A program made the position numbers and the translations under genes. From assembly GCA_963082975.1 (NCBI GenBank), contig OY720344.1:3038001-3102000 (forward strand): a stretch of DNA of 64,000 bases, written 5' to 3'. This document shows positions 33,543-45,734 of the stretch, piece after piece. Numbering within the stretch: position 1 is the stretch's first letter; every line of letters starts with the position of its first letter. Source of the stretch: Labia minor. Taxonomy: Eukaryota > Arthropoda > Insecta > Dermaptera > Spongiphoridae. The notes below the pieces were generated by a model. It saw nothing but the letters and a program-made list of their open reading frames with translations, was not told the origin of the DNA and made no database searches.

Positions 33543-36500
33543 ATGTTTCTTCACTTATTTCTTATATTTCGTCTGTTTGTTTTGATTAATTCAGATGAAA
33601 TTCACACTAATATTTCTGATGGTAAGAATATATAAACAAATCATTATTAATAAATAACTGTTTTAGATAAATATATTTTCAATTATAATTATTTATACAA
33701 CATATATATATATAATATTTTTATAAAAAAATAATTAAAATTAATAATAAATGTAGATTATTAATCATTTCTATTATTTTATTAATATTAATAAATTATG
33801 AAATCTATTTTTTGGAAAATCTATACATATTCATTTCAAGAAATTACTATTTGCTTGAATGTCAATTATGACACTTTTAATTTCTTCACTTCTGCTAGTC
33901 AAAAAGATTGATTTTGTAAATAATCTATGAATGTATGTGTATATAAAAAAATTAATAAAAATATGTTATAACTTTATTTATTTTTATAAAAATTATGACG
34001 TTATTTAAAATTCAACTTTCAAATCAATTTCCAAAAAAGACAATAATATACAAATCGTCTCAAATATTTTTTTTTTTTATAATTAAAGTTTAGAATTTTA
34101 TGTTTTAGATGTTCTTGGTCTTGAATGTTTGGAATATGGAGATATTCCTGATGCAGTAGTTAATCAAATTAATGATGGGGTCACTACTACAGTATATATC
34201 GCTTGTAATGCTGGATTTGATCTGGTTGGAAAATCCAAAATTAAATGTATTAATGGAGCTTGGGAATATCTTTCTAAACCACGATGCCTTAAACGTATGA
34301 AAATGATTTTAATTATAATTTCTACAAATGTATATTTATTATATTTTAATAAAATTGAATTAAAATCCTATTTTGAATCTCATTGTGAATTTAATAAATT
34401 TGATCTATTATTATAGATATTAAAAAAAATTTTGTTTAAAAACGATTTTTTTTTCCTTTAAAGTAAACTTAGGATCAACTTCAAGTTGTCTTCTAAATAC
34501 TGTGACTTTTGAAATATAAACTGTAAGGAATTTGTTGGAAAGGGTGGTGGTTTGGTCTCAACATCATATATCTATCTCTTGTTTAATTTATGATATATAA
34601 TAATAAAATTACATTTTATGACTAATCAAGGAACGTTTTATTGTAATAATGAATTATGCAAAAGAATTTTTCATAAATTCTATCCTTCCTCTTGGGAGTT
34701 TTAGTTGGTTATCTATGATTAATGTTTTATTTAAGTAAAATAAATATCTGATTTTATCATTATTTTTTATTATTTATTTTATTTATTTATTTTTTTATTA
34801 CAATAATACTAGCACTGATTCATTATAATATGTTGATTTTTTTTCATTATGATATCACGAATTTTAAAGATATGGTCATCATTTCAAATGTGGTCTTTTG
34901 GAAGCTACTTTCATGTATTTATTCTATTTAAGAGATTTTTTAAATTTGGAAACCCGACTAAATTATCTATTTCCACTTCTTGGACTTTAAAATTACACTG
35001 TAGAATAAAATTCAGCTACATTGTCATTGACTATTATAATGATTGTTTTTAACAATTTATATGTTTCTTTTTCTCTTCTTTATATTTAAGCATGTTTTAT
35101 TTATAATTTATTAATTAATTATGATTAATTTTTATTTTTAGGTTGCCCAGCACCACCCTTCATTAATAATTTGGAAATTGTTATTGAAGGGCATAAAGAT
35201 CAAAAAGGCAAATATAAATCAGGAGCCACTGCTACCTATACCTGCGCTCCTGGTTATCATCTAACACCACCTAATAGTGGTTATCGAGAATGTAAAAACG
35301 GGGCTTGGACTGGTGTCAGTGGCACTTGTGGTAATATTTTTTGAAAAATATGATTGATAAGATTGAATTACTTAATTTTCATTTATCACTAACCAAGAAT
35401 CAATCACATAAATTGGACAAAATACATAATATGAAATTTTATCATTCAAGCTTGAATTGTATTTTTAAATTTTATCTACATTTATTACTGAATTATTTTT
35501 ATATCCTATTTCAGTATATATATACTTAATTCTCTTTAATGTCTCATTTAGTGAATAGAATTTTCATTTTTTTTATTAGATTTTTTAAATAAGCATTTAT
35601 GGGTTGTCCCTACTCTATTGATTAAAAATAGAGCATCAGGATGTGCATGCTGATGTGAAAATTTCTAGAAAAAAATAACAAAATACTCGAATTTATTCAT
35701 ATACCTTTTTTAATCTCTTCTTCTGTATTAATTAAGTTTGTGATTAAACATTAATAAAGGCTGGTAAGAAGTGTCGTTATGAAAAAACCTCTTGTATTAA
35801 CAAACACATTATATATAAATTTTGAAGAAAGAAATTGAAAAAAAAAAAAAATAAAAATATTTTTTGGATATTTAATTTAAAATTTTTAACTACTATTATT
35901 GATATTATTTCAAAGAAACAATCTATCTTTGTGGCTCTACGGAACTCGAAAGTTCTCTGTCGCAGCAACCACATTGCTCCAAGTGTCTCTATCCTGAGCC
36001 TCAACCATCCAACAACTCCTACCCTCCTTCAACTCTCTCACGTCCATTCTTACATTGTTCACTCACCGCGTCCTTTGTCTTCCATGCGGTCGTTTCCCAG
36101 TCGGTCTCCCTACCAATATTCTTTTCTCTCCCATTCTAGCCACGTGCCCTGGCCATCACAGCCTTCTCGAGTTTATAACCCTAACCATGTCTGGAGGTGC
36201 ATAGAGATCATGCAATTCCTCGTTATGCAGTCTCCACTATTCCCCGATTACCTCATCTTTCTTTGCCCCATAAATGCTGCGAAGGATCCTATTCTTAAAT
36301 ACTATAAATCTACTCTCGTCTTCTAGAGTCTGACAATTGATTCCCGTATCTTACTCAAAGAATTCAATATCAATGATTAATATATTTTTTATTACATTTT
36401 GTAGTTTCTGACGGATGTACTACACCACCTGAAATAATAAATGGTTATTATGTTTTGGAACAAAATTCTCCTTCATTAACATTTTCTACGGTTCCTATTA

Positions 36501-36662
36501 TGGTTGGACAACGAGTTCATTATAATTGCAATATTGGTTATTCTTTAAATGGTCCAGATACTCTTCAGTGTATTGATTCTGGCGAGTGGTCACCTAAACA
36601 TCCACCCCATTGTAATCGTACAATTACTATTGATAACAATGATGAAAGTATTATCAGGCAAG
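33543..36662 (+). CDS. Secreted sushi/CCP-domain protein (5' part; Hikaru genki-like possible)
   Basis: Exons 33543..33621, 34109..34294, 35142..35330 and 36405..36662, every junction in the same phase (one base carried over). Exon 1 encodes a signal peptide (MFLHLFLIFRLFVLINS). Exons 2, 3 and 4 each encode one CCP/sushi module with four Cys and the late Trp: CLEYGDIPD...GAWEYLSKPRC; CPAPPFINN...GAWTGVSGTC; CTTPPEIING...EWSPKHPPHC. One module per exon in symmetric phase is typical of CCP genes. CCP modules make extracellular protein contacts. A synaptic-matrix role as for insect Hikaru genki is only suggested by the module set. The gene continues beyond exon 4. Confidence 0.85.
35918..36330 (-). 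mobile_element. RTE-like LINE 3' fragment in sushi-gene intron 3
   Basis: Reverse-oriented 3' end (CTTTGTGGCTCTACGGAAC at the left) very similar to 38295-38693, with only scattered substitutions. It lies 75 bp upstream of exon 4. Confidence 0.9.
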
Positions 36663-37149
36663 GTAAATATTGAATTTATTAAATAGAGTCTCTTCTTACA
36701 TGTATGGTTTATCTTATTTTTTTATCTACCCTTTCACTGCCATACAGTTTACATTTTTACCTCCAAAAATCTTTTTTTTAACATATAGATTTAATAATAT
36801 TTTTTTAAATATTATCTTTGGTAAGAGTCATATATATATATAGTTTGAAAATAGTCTATTTAAAATTCTAAAGATCAATAGAAATCAATAAATCAATATA
36901 AAGTAAATTGAGGACAGAGTTTTAAAATAAAGGACAATTCTTATTTATCACTGTAATTATGTAATCTTTTCATTTCCTAACCAACCTAGAAATCGCTCAT
37001 AAATATAAGTCCAAATCCATTTCGAACCATTTTTTTCTATATTTCCAAAGTATCTATGCAAACACTATTGTATATTAAATATAAATTATTCCTCTTTAAC
37101 TTATTTTTGTATTTTGTTTTGATTCTATATTTCTTCTTAAATTCAAATC

Positions 37150-38693
37150 TAGGTAATAGAACAGATACCTTAACGGTAGACTCACCAGAAGTTAATCTTG
37201 AAGAACAAAACAAAATGTTACATGAGGTAGAAATGATAATGGGGAAATTTAAAAATAACAAAGTAGATGGGATCCCGGCAGAATTAATCAAATATAGTGG
37301 AAAACCTTTAGTAGAGTGTATGGACAAATTAGTTTTTTCGATCAGGCATAAGGAAAAGATTCCATTAGAATGGCTGGAGGCAGTTATTATAACAATATGA
37401 TATGCAATAACTACAGGGGAATATCTCTTTTGACTACATCGCATAAAATTCTCTCGAATATTATTTTATTAAAATTACGACCAAATGCAGAGGAAATATT
37501 AGGAGGAAATCAATACGAATTTGGGCCAAATTGATCAACTTTAGATCAGATATTTTCATTGAGGCAGATATTAGAAAAAAACGTGAATTCAATATTTCTG
37601 TTCACCAATTATTTGTAGACTTTAGTAAATCATATGACTCAATAGACGAGGATAAACTTTTTCAAATTTTGATCTTAATGTGAATTTCGAAAAATCAGCA
37701 AGGGGAATTAATTGTGAGAAACTCTTTCGAAATTCGGAATGGGTTAAAACAAGAAGACGCACTATCACTAATTTTATTTAATTTATTACTGGAATAAGTG
37801 ATTGTGATTAGACAAATTGGGGAAAAATCAAACAGAATTTAATTAGAGAAAAAAATTCAAGTATTAAGTTGCGCAGTCGACTTAAATATAATAGAAGATT
37901 CCACAATTGCAATTAAAGATAGCGTAGAAAAATTAATTGAAGCAGGGAAAGAGGTGGGGCCTGAAATTAATAGTGAAAAGACAAAATATTTAGTAACAGA
38001 GAGGAAGAGTGTTAACACACAAAGTCTACAAACATACAAAACGTAGAATTTGAAAATGTAAATAAATTTAAATACTTAGGTAATGTAATCACGAAGGATA
38101 AAAATACTCGAGAAGAGATAAAATCGAGGCTGCAATCGGGTAACGCCTGTTATCATGCAGTAAAGGGGCTTATCTCGTCAAAATTATTATCAAAGTTAAA
38201 ATATAATATATTAAATTAATATATCAAAATTAAAATATACAAAACAATTATTTTGCCGGTTGTTTTATATGGGTGTGAGGCATGGTCTATGACCTTAGGT
38301 GACGAGAATAGATTTATACAATTTGAGAATAGGATTCTTCGCAGCATTTATGGGATAAAGAAAGATGACGTATCCGGGGAATCCCGGAGACTGCATAACG
38401 AGGAATTGCATGATCTCTATGCACCTCCAGACATGGTTAGGGTTATAAACTCGAGAAGGCTGTGATGGCCAGGGCACGTGGCTCGAATGGGAGAGAAAAG
38501 AATATTGGTAGGGAGACCGACTGGGAAACAACCGCATGGAAGACAAAGGACGCGGTGAGTGAACAATGTAAGAATGGACGTGAGAGAGTTGAAGGAGGGT
38601 AGGAGTTGGATGGTTGAGGCTCAGGATAGAGACACTTGGAGCAATGTGGTTGCTGCGACAGAGAACTTTCGAGTTCCGTAGAGCCACAAAGAT
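37150..38693 (+). mobile_element. RTE-like LINE, longest copy, in sushi-gene intron 4
   Basis: Runs from the early RT region (NNKVDGIPAELIKYSG, then EWLEAVIITI) through late RT and the KYLGNVITKDKNTREEI and VVLYGCEAWSMTLGDENRF segments to the C-terminal WMVEAQDRDTWSNVVAA and the 3' end GTAGAGCCACAAAGATAG. Stops and frameshifts are throughout. The endonuclease part is missing, as usual for 5'-truncated insertions. From about 37780 on it closely matches the copy at 15143-16053, sharing even an ATATTAAATTAATATATCAA insertion. Confidence 0.9.
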
Positions 38694-39293
38694 AGAATAT
38701 TATTTATTTCTTCGATTTTATTTCCAATGTTCATACTCTGAAATTAGCAGAGGGAATAATTAAAAAAATTAGTAAGTTTTATAAAATGATCATCTATGTG
38801 GGAAGTAGCTCGATATCTAATATCTACCATGGCGACGGTGATAAGACCCAATCTCATTATAAAGTTTGTAAATTCGTAAAAAAAAGTCTCATATTAAATA
38901 TATCCTCTTCATCTCGGCTATCTGAATTTATAATAATTAATGTTTAAAAAATTTCTCGTAATTCATATAAAAGTTAATAAGTTATTATATATAATATAAT
39001 AATATTTTATATAGACTCTCGAGTGGTTTAGTGGTTAGCACGACAGTCTACTATTTTAAAAGGAGGAAATTTAAATATAAACATTTTTTATATTTTTAAA
39101 TGAAAAATAAAATAAAATAAGATAAAATAATAGAGATAATCATGAATTTCCTCGATTTTATAATTGATGTCTTCTTAATTTTTAATTTTAAATTTGGAGT
39201 AATTTTTTTCATATATATATACATTTCTATAATAGAAGTAGACGTTCTCTCAATGACGAATCTGGGGAGAGAGGAATTTTGTATATTAATATA
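38694..39293. other. Intron 4 sequence with a tRNA-like phrase
   Basis: A+T-rich. At 39018-39070 TGGTTTAGTGGTTAGCA matches a tRNA A-box/D-arm, followed by GACAGTCTACTATTTTA where an anticodon arm would be, but the T-arm is degenerate (GGAAATTTAAAT). It is best read as a tRNA pseudogene or SINE head. Confidence 0.45.
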
Positions 39294-39838
39294 GGGTCTC
39301 GTAGTAAAAAGTTTGCGACCTTTTTAGGTAAAATTTAATAAATGAAAATGAATTTATATAGTCCAAATATGGTCCTTTATTATTGACAATGTTTAGCCAT
39401 TTTTTGGGCATCAATGAATGGTTTTCTAAACGATTTTTACGTGATTCACTAAAAGAGATGATGTTAAGCGGTTTCAGAAGAGTGAATCCTATTCTAGGAG
39501 TCCTGTACAAGATTGAAAAAAGTGTACCCCTTAACGTGATGATCGTTCTTTATTGTTCTTAACATTTTAAGAAATCACTTTTATTATTTTTGACAATATT
39601 TCGCCATTTTTTGGGCAGAACCACGATGTCACCGGTAAAGAATATCTGTGGGTCCTGCTTAAAAAACTGAATCAAGTCCATTTCACAGGCTTCTTTTGAA
39701 TAGTTCTGTTCAAAAAATGGCGAAAAATTGTCATGATAATGACGCATATATGGTTTAAATCAATTCATTTTCATATATTAAAAAAACGAGTTGAATTTTA
39801 TTTAAAAAAAAAGCCGCAAACTTTTTATCAGATCTTAT
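39294..39838 (-). mobile_element. Mariner-type remnant with intact terminal repeats
   Basis: Terminal inverted repeats GTAGTAAAAAGTTTGCG (left) and its counterpart GATAAAAAGTTTGCGGC (right, reverse). Minus-strand pieces resemble two copies of a mariner transposase C-terminus (LPKKWRNIVKNN at about 39600; MPKKWLNIVNNKG at about 39390), so the interior is a deleted, duplicated derivative. Confidence 0.65.
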
Positions 39839-40989
39839 ATTTAATATTTTTTTATGAAGGGCCTATTTTGCTTTTCTTTCAATATTTACTATAAGTTATT
39901 TGTATACGTGGTTTTTCTATTACTATTATAATTTGTAAATTTTTTTTTTCTGAAAAAAAGTATTTTATTCACATTATTCTGGGTTCATCTTACTCTTGTT
40001 TTCGAAAAAGTTAAAATATTAATAATATTGAATTATTTAGCTAATAAAATTTGTATCTTATGTTACATTGAATCAATGAATGATATATATATATATATAT
40101 AATTATATAATAGACAGATATATTATATTTAACAAAGTCAGATTGAAAAGACACTTAAATCATTACAATATTATTATTTTAATATTCTTTGAAATTAATT
40201 AATTTATTTTAATTTAAAAAAATTAAAAACAAAATATCCATCTATCTTCTATACAATAATATATTTTTAATATGATATTTCATTTAATTTAGAAGTTATA
40301 TAAATTGTTTCCTTTCATTTCAAGACACAAGACATTTTCTTAATAAATTATTGTTTGTTTGAAATCAAATCTGTAGAGTGGGCTGAGTGATTTAGGAATC
40401 TAAAAAGTGTCATGTAGGTAGTGCACTGTTAATGTTGAAGCTTATTGGAACCAGCATCTGTTGACAAATGTATGATAATCTACTAGCCATTAATCATTCC
40501 ACTGTTAGGTTCGTATTAAAAAAAAAAAAAAAAAAAAACTACTCTAATATCGAAAACAGCTGAAAGGCAAATTATTTATTTTATGTAAATTCATATTGTA
40601 TTTATAAAATATCAATACAATTAATATATAACAAATCTTTTCAAATGAGAGTGTGCAGGATTATATTATTTTTCATATTTCACAATTTAATATTTTTATT
40701 TTTGTAAAAGTAAAACTAATACTAAATTTAATAATATTTTTTATAAAATAATCAATTAAATTTACTTTAGTTAAAGTTGAGTACTAAAAAGAAATTCTCC
40801 AGATATGTGGATTAAAAAAAGAACACCTTGGACTTCTTTTATATACCTATCATATATAGAATGTATGAAAAATAATATTACATTAGATAATTATACATAT
40901 TGGAAAAATTAAAAACATTTTCTAACATTTTTCAATTTTAAATTTGTAAAAAGAAAAAAAAAATACATATTTATTTATTTGAGTTTATT
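39839..40989. other. Intron 4 sequence; possible SINE with poly(A)
   Basis: Mostly A+T-rich. The stretch 40378-40540 is less A+T-rich and ends in about 20 A residues (40518-40538) preceded by GGTTCGTATT, which could be a SINE or a processed transcript. A TA tract lies at 40083-40101. Confidence 0.4.
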
Positions 40990-41122
40990 AGTTTCAAATG
41001 GTTGTGCAAAATATTTCGCACATCGTACAGGTCTCAGCTATTTTGAATGTTGAAAAATAAAGCAAAAAAAAAAACATCGTTTTTCTTGGTCAGGCCGGAA
41101 ACTTTTCACCCCACCCTCGTAT
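40990..41122 (-). mobile_element. Terminal fragment of a mariner-type element
   Basis: Shares AACATCGTTTTTCTTGGTCAG and the preceding GTTGAAAAATAAAGCAAAA with the element at 43553-43970, and extends through CACCCCACCCTCGTATA, probably the true element end. Confidence 0.7.
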
Positions 41123-41204
41123 ACATTCATCAATAGTATTAATTTAAATTAAATGATTTGTTTTTTTGTTTTTTATGGGTTTTTACATCAATTAATTTTT
41201 CTAG

Positions 41205-41434
41205 ACTATAGTTGTCGTGCTCCCTTAGAAGAAACTTTCCCACCACCGACAGTTTCTCAATTAGTCTCCTCACAATCAACAAATATAAATTTTAAATTTA
41301 TTTACGATTTAATTAAAACTGAGTCTTACGCTTTGCAAAAACTCCGAACAAGTGGTCTACAAAAATATTTAATTTTCTTAGTGAGATTAGATTTTTTATC
41401 TAATATTGTCAGATTTGATCTGAATCTGCATTGA
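41205..41434 (+). CDS. Probable fifth exon of the sushi gene
   Basis: A ctag acceptor at 41204 joins the one-base overhang of exon 4 in frame (Asp), giving DYSCRAPLEETFPPPTVSQ. The end of the exon is not clear: the frame stays open to a stop at 41434, but the later part (FKFIYDLI...) looks like intron, and a GTGAGA donor at about 41380 is possible. It may open a fourth CCP module or a linker. No further exon is recognised to the right edge. Confidence 0.5.
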
Positions 41435-42368
41435 TATTCTCCTAAGATTGGAAGAAACTTATAAATTGTCTCTTCTCCCCACCAAATTCATTTACTCATT
41501 CATGTAGCATAAGGCACCTAAATTTCTAAATTTGCAGAACACTTTACGTTAAAATTTTAAATAGAGAGAAAGATTTTAATTATTAAAATACGAATAATGT
41601 ATTATTATTATTAATATTATTTTTTTTTATAAATTTATCAAAATATATATATATACTTATATAATTTTATTCTAAATATTCTTAAATAATAATTATATTT
41701 TAATATTTTAATTAGATATACAAATTTTAAAGTATTATAATTCAACTCGTATGTATTTCTGAATATAAAGACAAGTTTATCTATATTTTCTATTTTATTT
41801 GCATATTTTTTATATATTATTTTTATATATAGGTATAGAATAGAACATATGTTCCTAAAGTGGTCTATTTGGACCCCTGGGGGTCTATTTTAACCTCCAA
41901 GGGGATCCACGGCAGCGAATAACAAATTTGGGGGTCCATGAAATGAAAAAAAATTAAATTAAATTTAAAAATTAAATTAAAAATTAAAAATCAATTTTTG
42001 CAAAATATACGTATATTCGTTCAATTTATTAGGAAGATTCTGTTTAAATTAAATATTTAAATTTTTTAAAAAATAATATTTTAATTAATAAAACAAAATA
42101 CACTCATTATATAATTATTATCGAAATTTCAATTAATTCATCATTATTTATTCCATTATTTATCATTATAGATTCATTCATTTCCCTGTCAATAACTTTA
42201 AAATGTAAATTTTATTCCCTATTATGTCATACGGATAGATTTTTTTTTTATTTCTATGGCATCGCCTTTCTGATTAATTTTATGTGAAATAGGAAGAAGA
42301 TTAGATATGTAAATTACTACTAGTAATTTTGGTAATCTTTTGATTTGAAAAAGCCATATAATATTTTT
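41435..42368. other. A+T-rich region
   Basis: Contains a short G-rich stretch at 41870-41945 (CCCCTGGGGGTCTATTTTAA, later GGGGGTCCATG) of the kind seen at ends of hAT elements, but no second end was found. Otherwise featureless. Confidence 0.35.
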
Positions 42369-42965
42369 ACCGACCGACGATAGTAAGCGAGGTATTGTTT
42401 TCACACCAAATTTCACATGTCGAGATTTTTACATATCTCCACGAATCATGCATTTTCTTAACAGAAAAAAGTATTTTTAGCATCATGTCTGTCCGTCCTT
42501 CCGTCCGTTCGCTGTGTGTCCGTATAGATGACTACAGCTTGAACGGCTCAACGGATTTTGATGAAATTTGGTATATTTACTTCATGCATCAGTAGGATGA
42601 ATTGATCAACTTTTAGTGCAAATCCGGAAACCGGAAGTGGAGGTATTACCGATAGATGTTAGGAAGGGAAGGGTTATTTTCACACCAAATTTCACATTTT
42701 ATATATCTCCACAAATCATGCACTTTGTATCTTCATTAGTTTTTTCTTAATTTAAAATTATATGACGTCACAGCCAGCATCTCCTTATATATTATAAATA
42801 AAATAAAATTAAAAATATTTATGTTATATCCATCCAAATCTGTTTTTTATTGCATTAATAGATACATTTAAATTATTTGAAATTGTTTCTGTAGCTAGAA
42901 ATTAATTTACTTCAAAATAAACACACAAATACACATCATAATAAGTTAGCCTGTGGCCAGGCGGT
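42369..42965 (+). mobile_element. Element A copy with altered 3' end
   Basis: Begins ACCGACCGACGATAG, contains the CCGTCCGTTCGC and AACGGCTCAACGGATTTTG segments, and runs to about 42920 (CTAGAAATTAATTTACTTC). The usual 3' hairpin is replaced by 26 bp of CA-rich sequence and an inverted AATAAGTTAGCCTGTGGCC piece. Confidence 0.8.
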
Positions 42966-43194
42966 TCTGTGTTTATTTTTTTCAATCTATTGTATCATTT
43001 GTTTTTTTAGTTGTTCTATTATGCCTGATCTTTTCTGATTATATTTGATATTTATTAGAATCACCAATAGAAGGGTGAAATTGATCGAATCCTTTACTGG
43101 TTTGGAAAAATGTCTATTGTTTCTTAATTTGTTTGTTTGTTTGTTCGTTTTGTTTGTGTACAATCGAGGAGACACACAATGATATTAAATGACT

Positions 43195-43475
43195 TTAAAA
43201 AGGAGTCATATATAATCGACACAAGCCGAGAGAGTGAGAGGGTTAACTCTTGTGTGCTTCTTGATTCAGGGATACATATCACCCAAACATGTTAACATAG
43301 TCAAGGCTCTTGTTAACTAAATTGGCTTGGACCCGTGTCGTGCTTAAGTCCTGGGTGGGGTCCAACACCAGCAATATAACAATGATTCATGAAGAATGTC
43401 TGGCCACACGCCGTTCAATTAGTCTCTCTCTTTCTCAGGGTGCCTCCAACTTACTATTCGTTAATGCGATATCAA
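43195..43475. other. GC-richer island, unidentified
   Basis: Stands out in base composition (GAGAGAGTGAGAGGG, GGTGGGGTCCAACACC). It has no open frame of note and no similarity to the repeats here. It could be a UTR, a non-coding RNA exon or an old repeat. Confidence 0.4.
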
Positions 43476-43552
43476 GCTGATTCGCAAAAAATAAAAATCA
43501 TTTCATGAATATTTCAATCAATATCATTTCTAATTGTTCTTATTATCCAATT

Positions 43553-43970
43553 TTCTGACCAAGAAAAACGATGTTTTTAAATTTTTTTTTTACTATATTT
43601 TTCAACATAATCTCCATCAACCCTGATACATTTCTCATAACGGTGTTCTAATTAATTTAATTAATTATTTAATTAATTAATAGATTAATTAATTAAATTT
43701 GATTTAATTTAATTTAAGTCTCATCAACAGTTATGAATCGTTTGGATTACGCCTACAGCGCCAAATTGTAGGTAGAAATGGTTTTTCGAAGCTGTTTTTG
43801 GTCTAACGTTAGCAAACGCGGCACCCACGTTGCACACAGCTTTTCCATGTTGTGCAAAATATTTCACACACGTTCATCTGACATCGTACAGCTCTCAGAT
43901 GTTGAAAAATAAAGCAAAAAAAAAAAAATTTAAAAACATCGTTTTTCTTGGTCAGTCCGGAAATTTCATG
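43553..43970 (-). mobile_element. Deleted mariner element
   Basis: Inverted ends CTGACCAAGAAAAACGATGTT at left and its complement at right. The minus strand encodes, with frameshifts, the second HTH region through the VDET-type first-Asp motif (plus-strand CTCATCAACAGTTATGAATC near 43722). The catalytic second half is replaced by an A+T-rich palindromic stretch (43650-43715). Confidence 0.7.
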
Positions 43971-44115
43971 ATTCTAGCTCAAACCGTTTTTGCGTAATCT
44001 TGTCTACATACATACATACACACACACACACAGACAGACATTTTTCTCAACCTTAGTGAAAATGATTCAGAAACCTTCAAAACGTATAAAAACATCAAAA
44101 TCTCGACATCGAAAA
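43965..44115 (-). mobile_element. Element B 5' fragment
   Basis: Reverse complement of the 5' third of element B (55,440 and 57,247): CCGTTTTTGCGTAATCTTG, the CA repeat, TTTTCACTAA-type and ATCTCGACATCG segments. Confidence 0.75.
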
Positions 44116-44559
44116 TTCCAAAATTCAATCAACAAATGACAAATGGTCCTCGTAATAAATATAAATATGTTTATTATTTAAAACTCCAAACCGGAGTTCT
44201 TATTGAAACAGTTCATATATGGTATATATTATCGATAAATGTTGGTTTGTATATGTTTCCTTATAATTTTTTTCTTGAAAATATGCCATCAGGGTTAAAT
44301 CTAACATTTATTAAAATCATTTCAAATTAAGATATAAATTTCGTACGAGATCTCTGCTCTATGATGTTAATTATAAATAAAACATTGGAATTATTTTAAT
44401 TAATATGTGAATCAAAATTAAAATAATAATAATAATAATAATAATAATTTTTAATACCAATTTAATTTTAAATGATAACAGTTTTATATTTTTGAGTGAC
44501 CTCTCTGCTCTCTCGGGCAATAAACACCACACACACAAAAAACAAAAAAAAAAAAAACC

Positions 44560-44850
44560 TCTGACTTTGTACATCCTACGCAAGGACAACGCCTATCAAG
44601 CCGGTTATATCAATGAGGTGTCCTATGATCAGTAGAACGGGTCCTCTCCACCTTTACCTTGATTTTCTTGATCGGAGGCGCTATTAAGTAGCTTTTCTCC
44701 AATGTTGTTCCCGGAGGCTGCGTTGACTCCGTCCCATAGAGCCCAGCTAGGGAAATTCCCTTGCCAGGCCCGGGACTTGAATCCGGGACCATGTGAATGT
44801 GAGGCAGGTTCGCTACCCACACACCCAATGGCGCCTTCATAAAAACACAC
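44560..44850 (-). mobile_element. tRNA-derived SINE
   Basis: On the minus strand it begins GGCGCCATTGGGTGTGTGGGTAGCG (A-box region; key part TGGGTAGCG) and has a B-box GGATTCAAGTCC about 40 bases later inside a CCCGG/CCGGG T-arm-like stem. A 200-bp body follows, ending CAAAGTCAGAGG and a T-run. The same 3' segment recurs at 60066-60190, which supports a SINE family transcribed by RNA polymerase III. An apparent 83-codon ORF here is not coding. Confidence 0.8.
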
Positions 44851-45219
44851 ACTTTATGCATTTGTTAATGAAATAGAATGGTTGCCTATTTGAAAGGTAA
44901 ACAACCTAGAACAAACTAACTAACAAACTAACTCCATATCCATTCTCACCATACATGTCATGGTTTACATATTATTATTTGTTTTAATTTACTTTCATTA
45001 TAAATTTATTATATTGATTTTGATCGTTGGTCGTATGGTATTTAACTTTAGACGAACAAAACCACGCCTATTTTTTTATTATATTTTTTTTAAATATCTT
45101 TCTTAAATTTATTCAATTAAAATCCCATTCTATTTTGATTTGAATGTTAATGAAAGAGTCATTTTGATGTTGTCTTTTCACTCAATATTATATATTATGA
45201 TGTATAAATAAATGCATGC
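44851..45219. other. A+T-rich spacer
   Basis: Nothing recognised; four tandem GCAT units occur at 45213-45232. Confidence 0.4.
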
Positions 45220-45500
45220 ATGCATGCATGCATTTCTTTTATTTATCTAAAGCGAGGGAGGAATAGATTCGATTGTCCTAGAGTGTACACGTTGTGTGTG
45301 TGTGTGTGTGTGTCTGTCTGTGTGTATCTGGTTTGTTTGCGTTCCCACGGTAGTGGGGGCGTCCTTTTAGGTCCGGCTGATGGCATTTTGGGCGGGTGCT
45401 CAATTAGATGCATTTTATATGTATGGGAAACACTTGCATTTGCAAAGGAACACTTTAACTCTCCATTAGGCAACCTCCTGTTTCATTTCTTTTTGATTGA
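45220..45500. other. GC-richer island with (GT)n
   Basis: A (GT)n tract at 45293-45312 lies in a patch containing CCCACGGTAGTGGGGGCGTCC. Open frames exist on both strands, but the repeat-encoded runs make coding unlikely. Confidence 0.4.
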
Positions 45501-45734
45501 ACTTTAAATACCCAACACCAACCCTTGATTAATTTTAAATTGACAAAACAAATTAATTTTTATCAAGGACTATATTTTATATTTCAATGATTGATAACAA
45601 ATTCTAGCAATATTAAATTATCAAAAAAAAAACATTTATACGTATAAAAGAAAATAATTTAGTAGAAAAATAATAGAAAAGAAAAAAATATATAATATTT
45701 AAATTTTTTTTCTTTTTTTCATTACTAATGGGAA

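Noticed and set aside
39014..39080. Functional tRNA gene
   Set aside because: A-box present, but the B-box/T-arm and acceptor stem are not formed.
44610..44861. Minus-strand ORFs at 44.6-44.9 kb
   Set aside because: They are the tRNA-like SINE read as protein.
45220..45507. Coding gene around the (GT)n tract
   Set aside because: Open frames on both strands are driven by the dinucleotide repeat; no family match.
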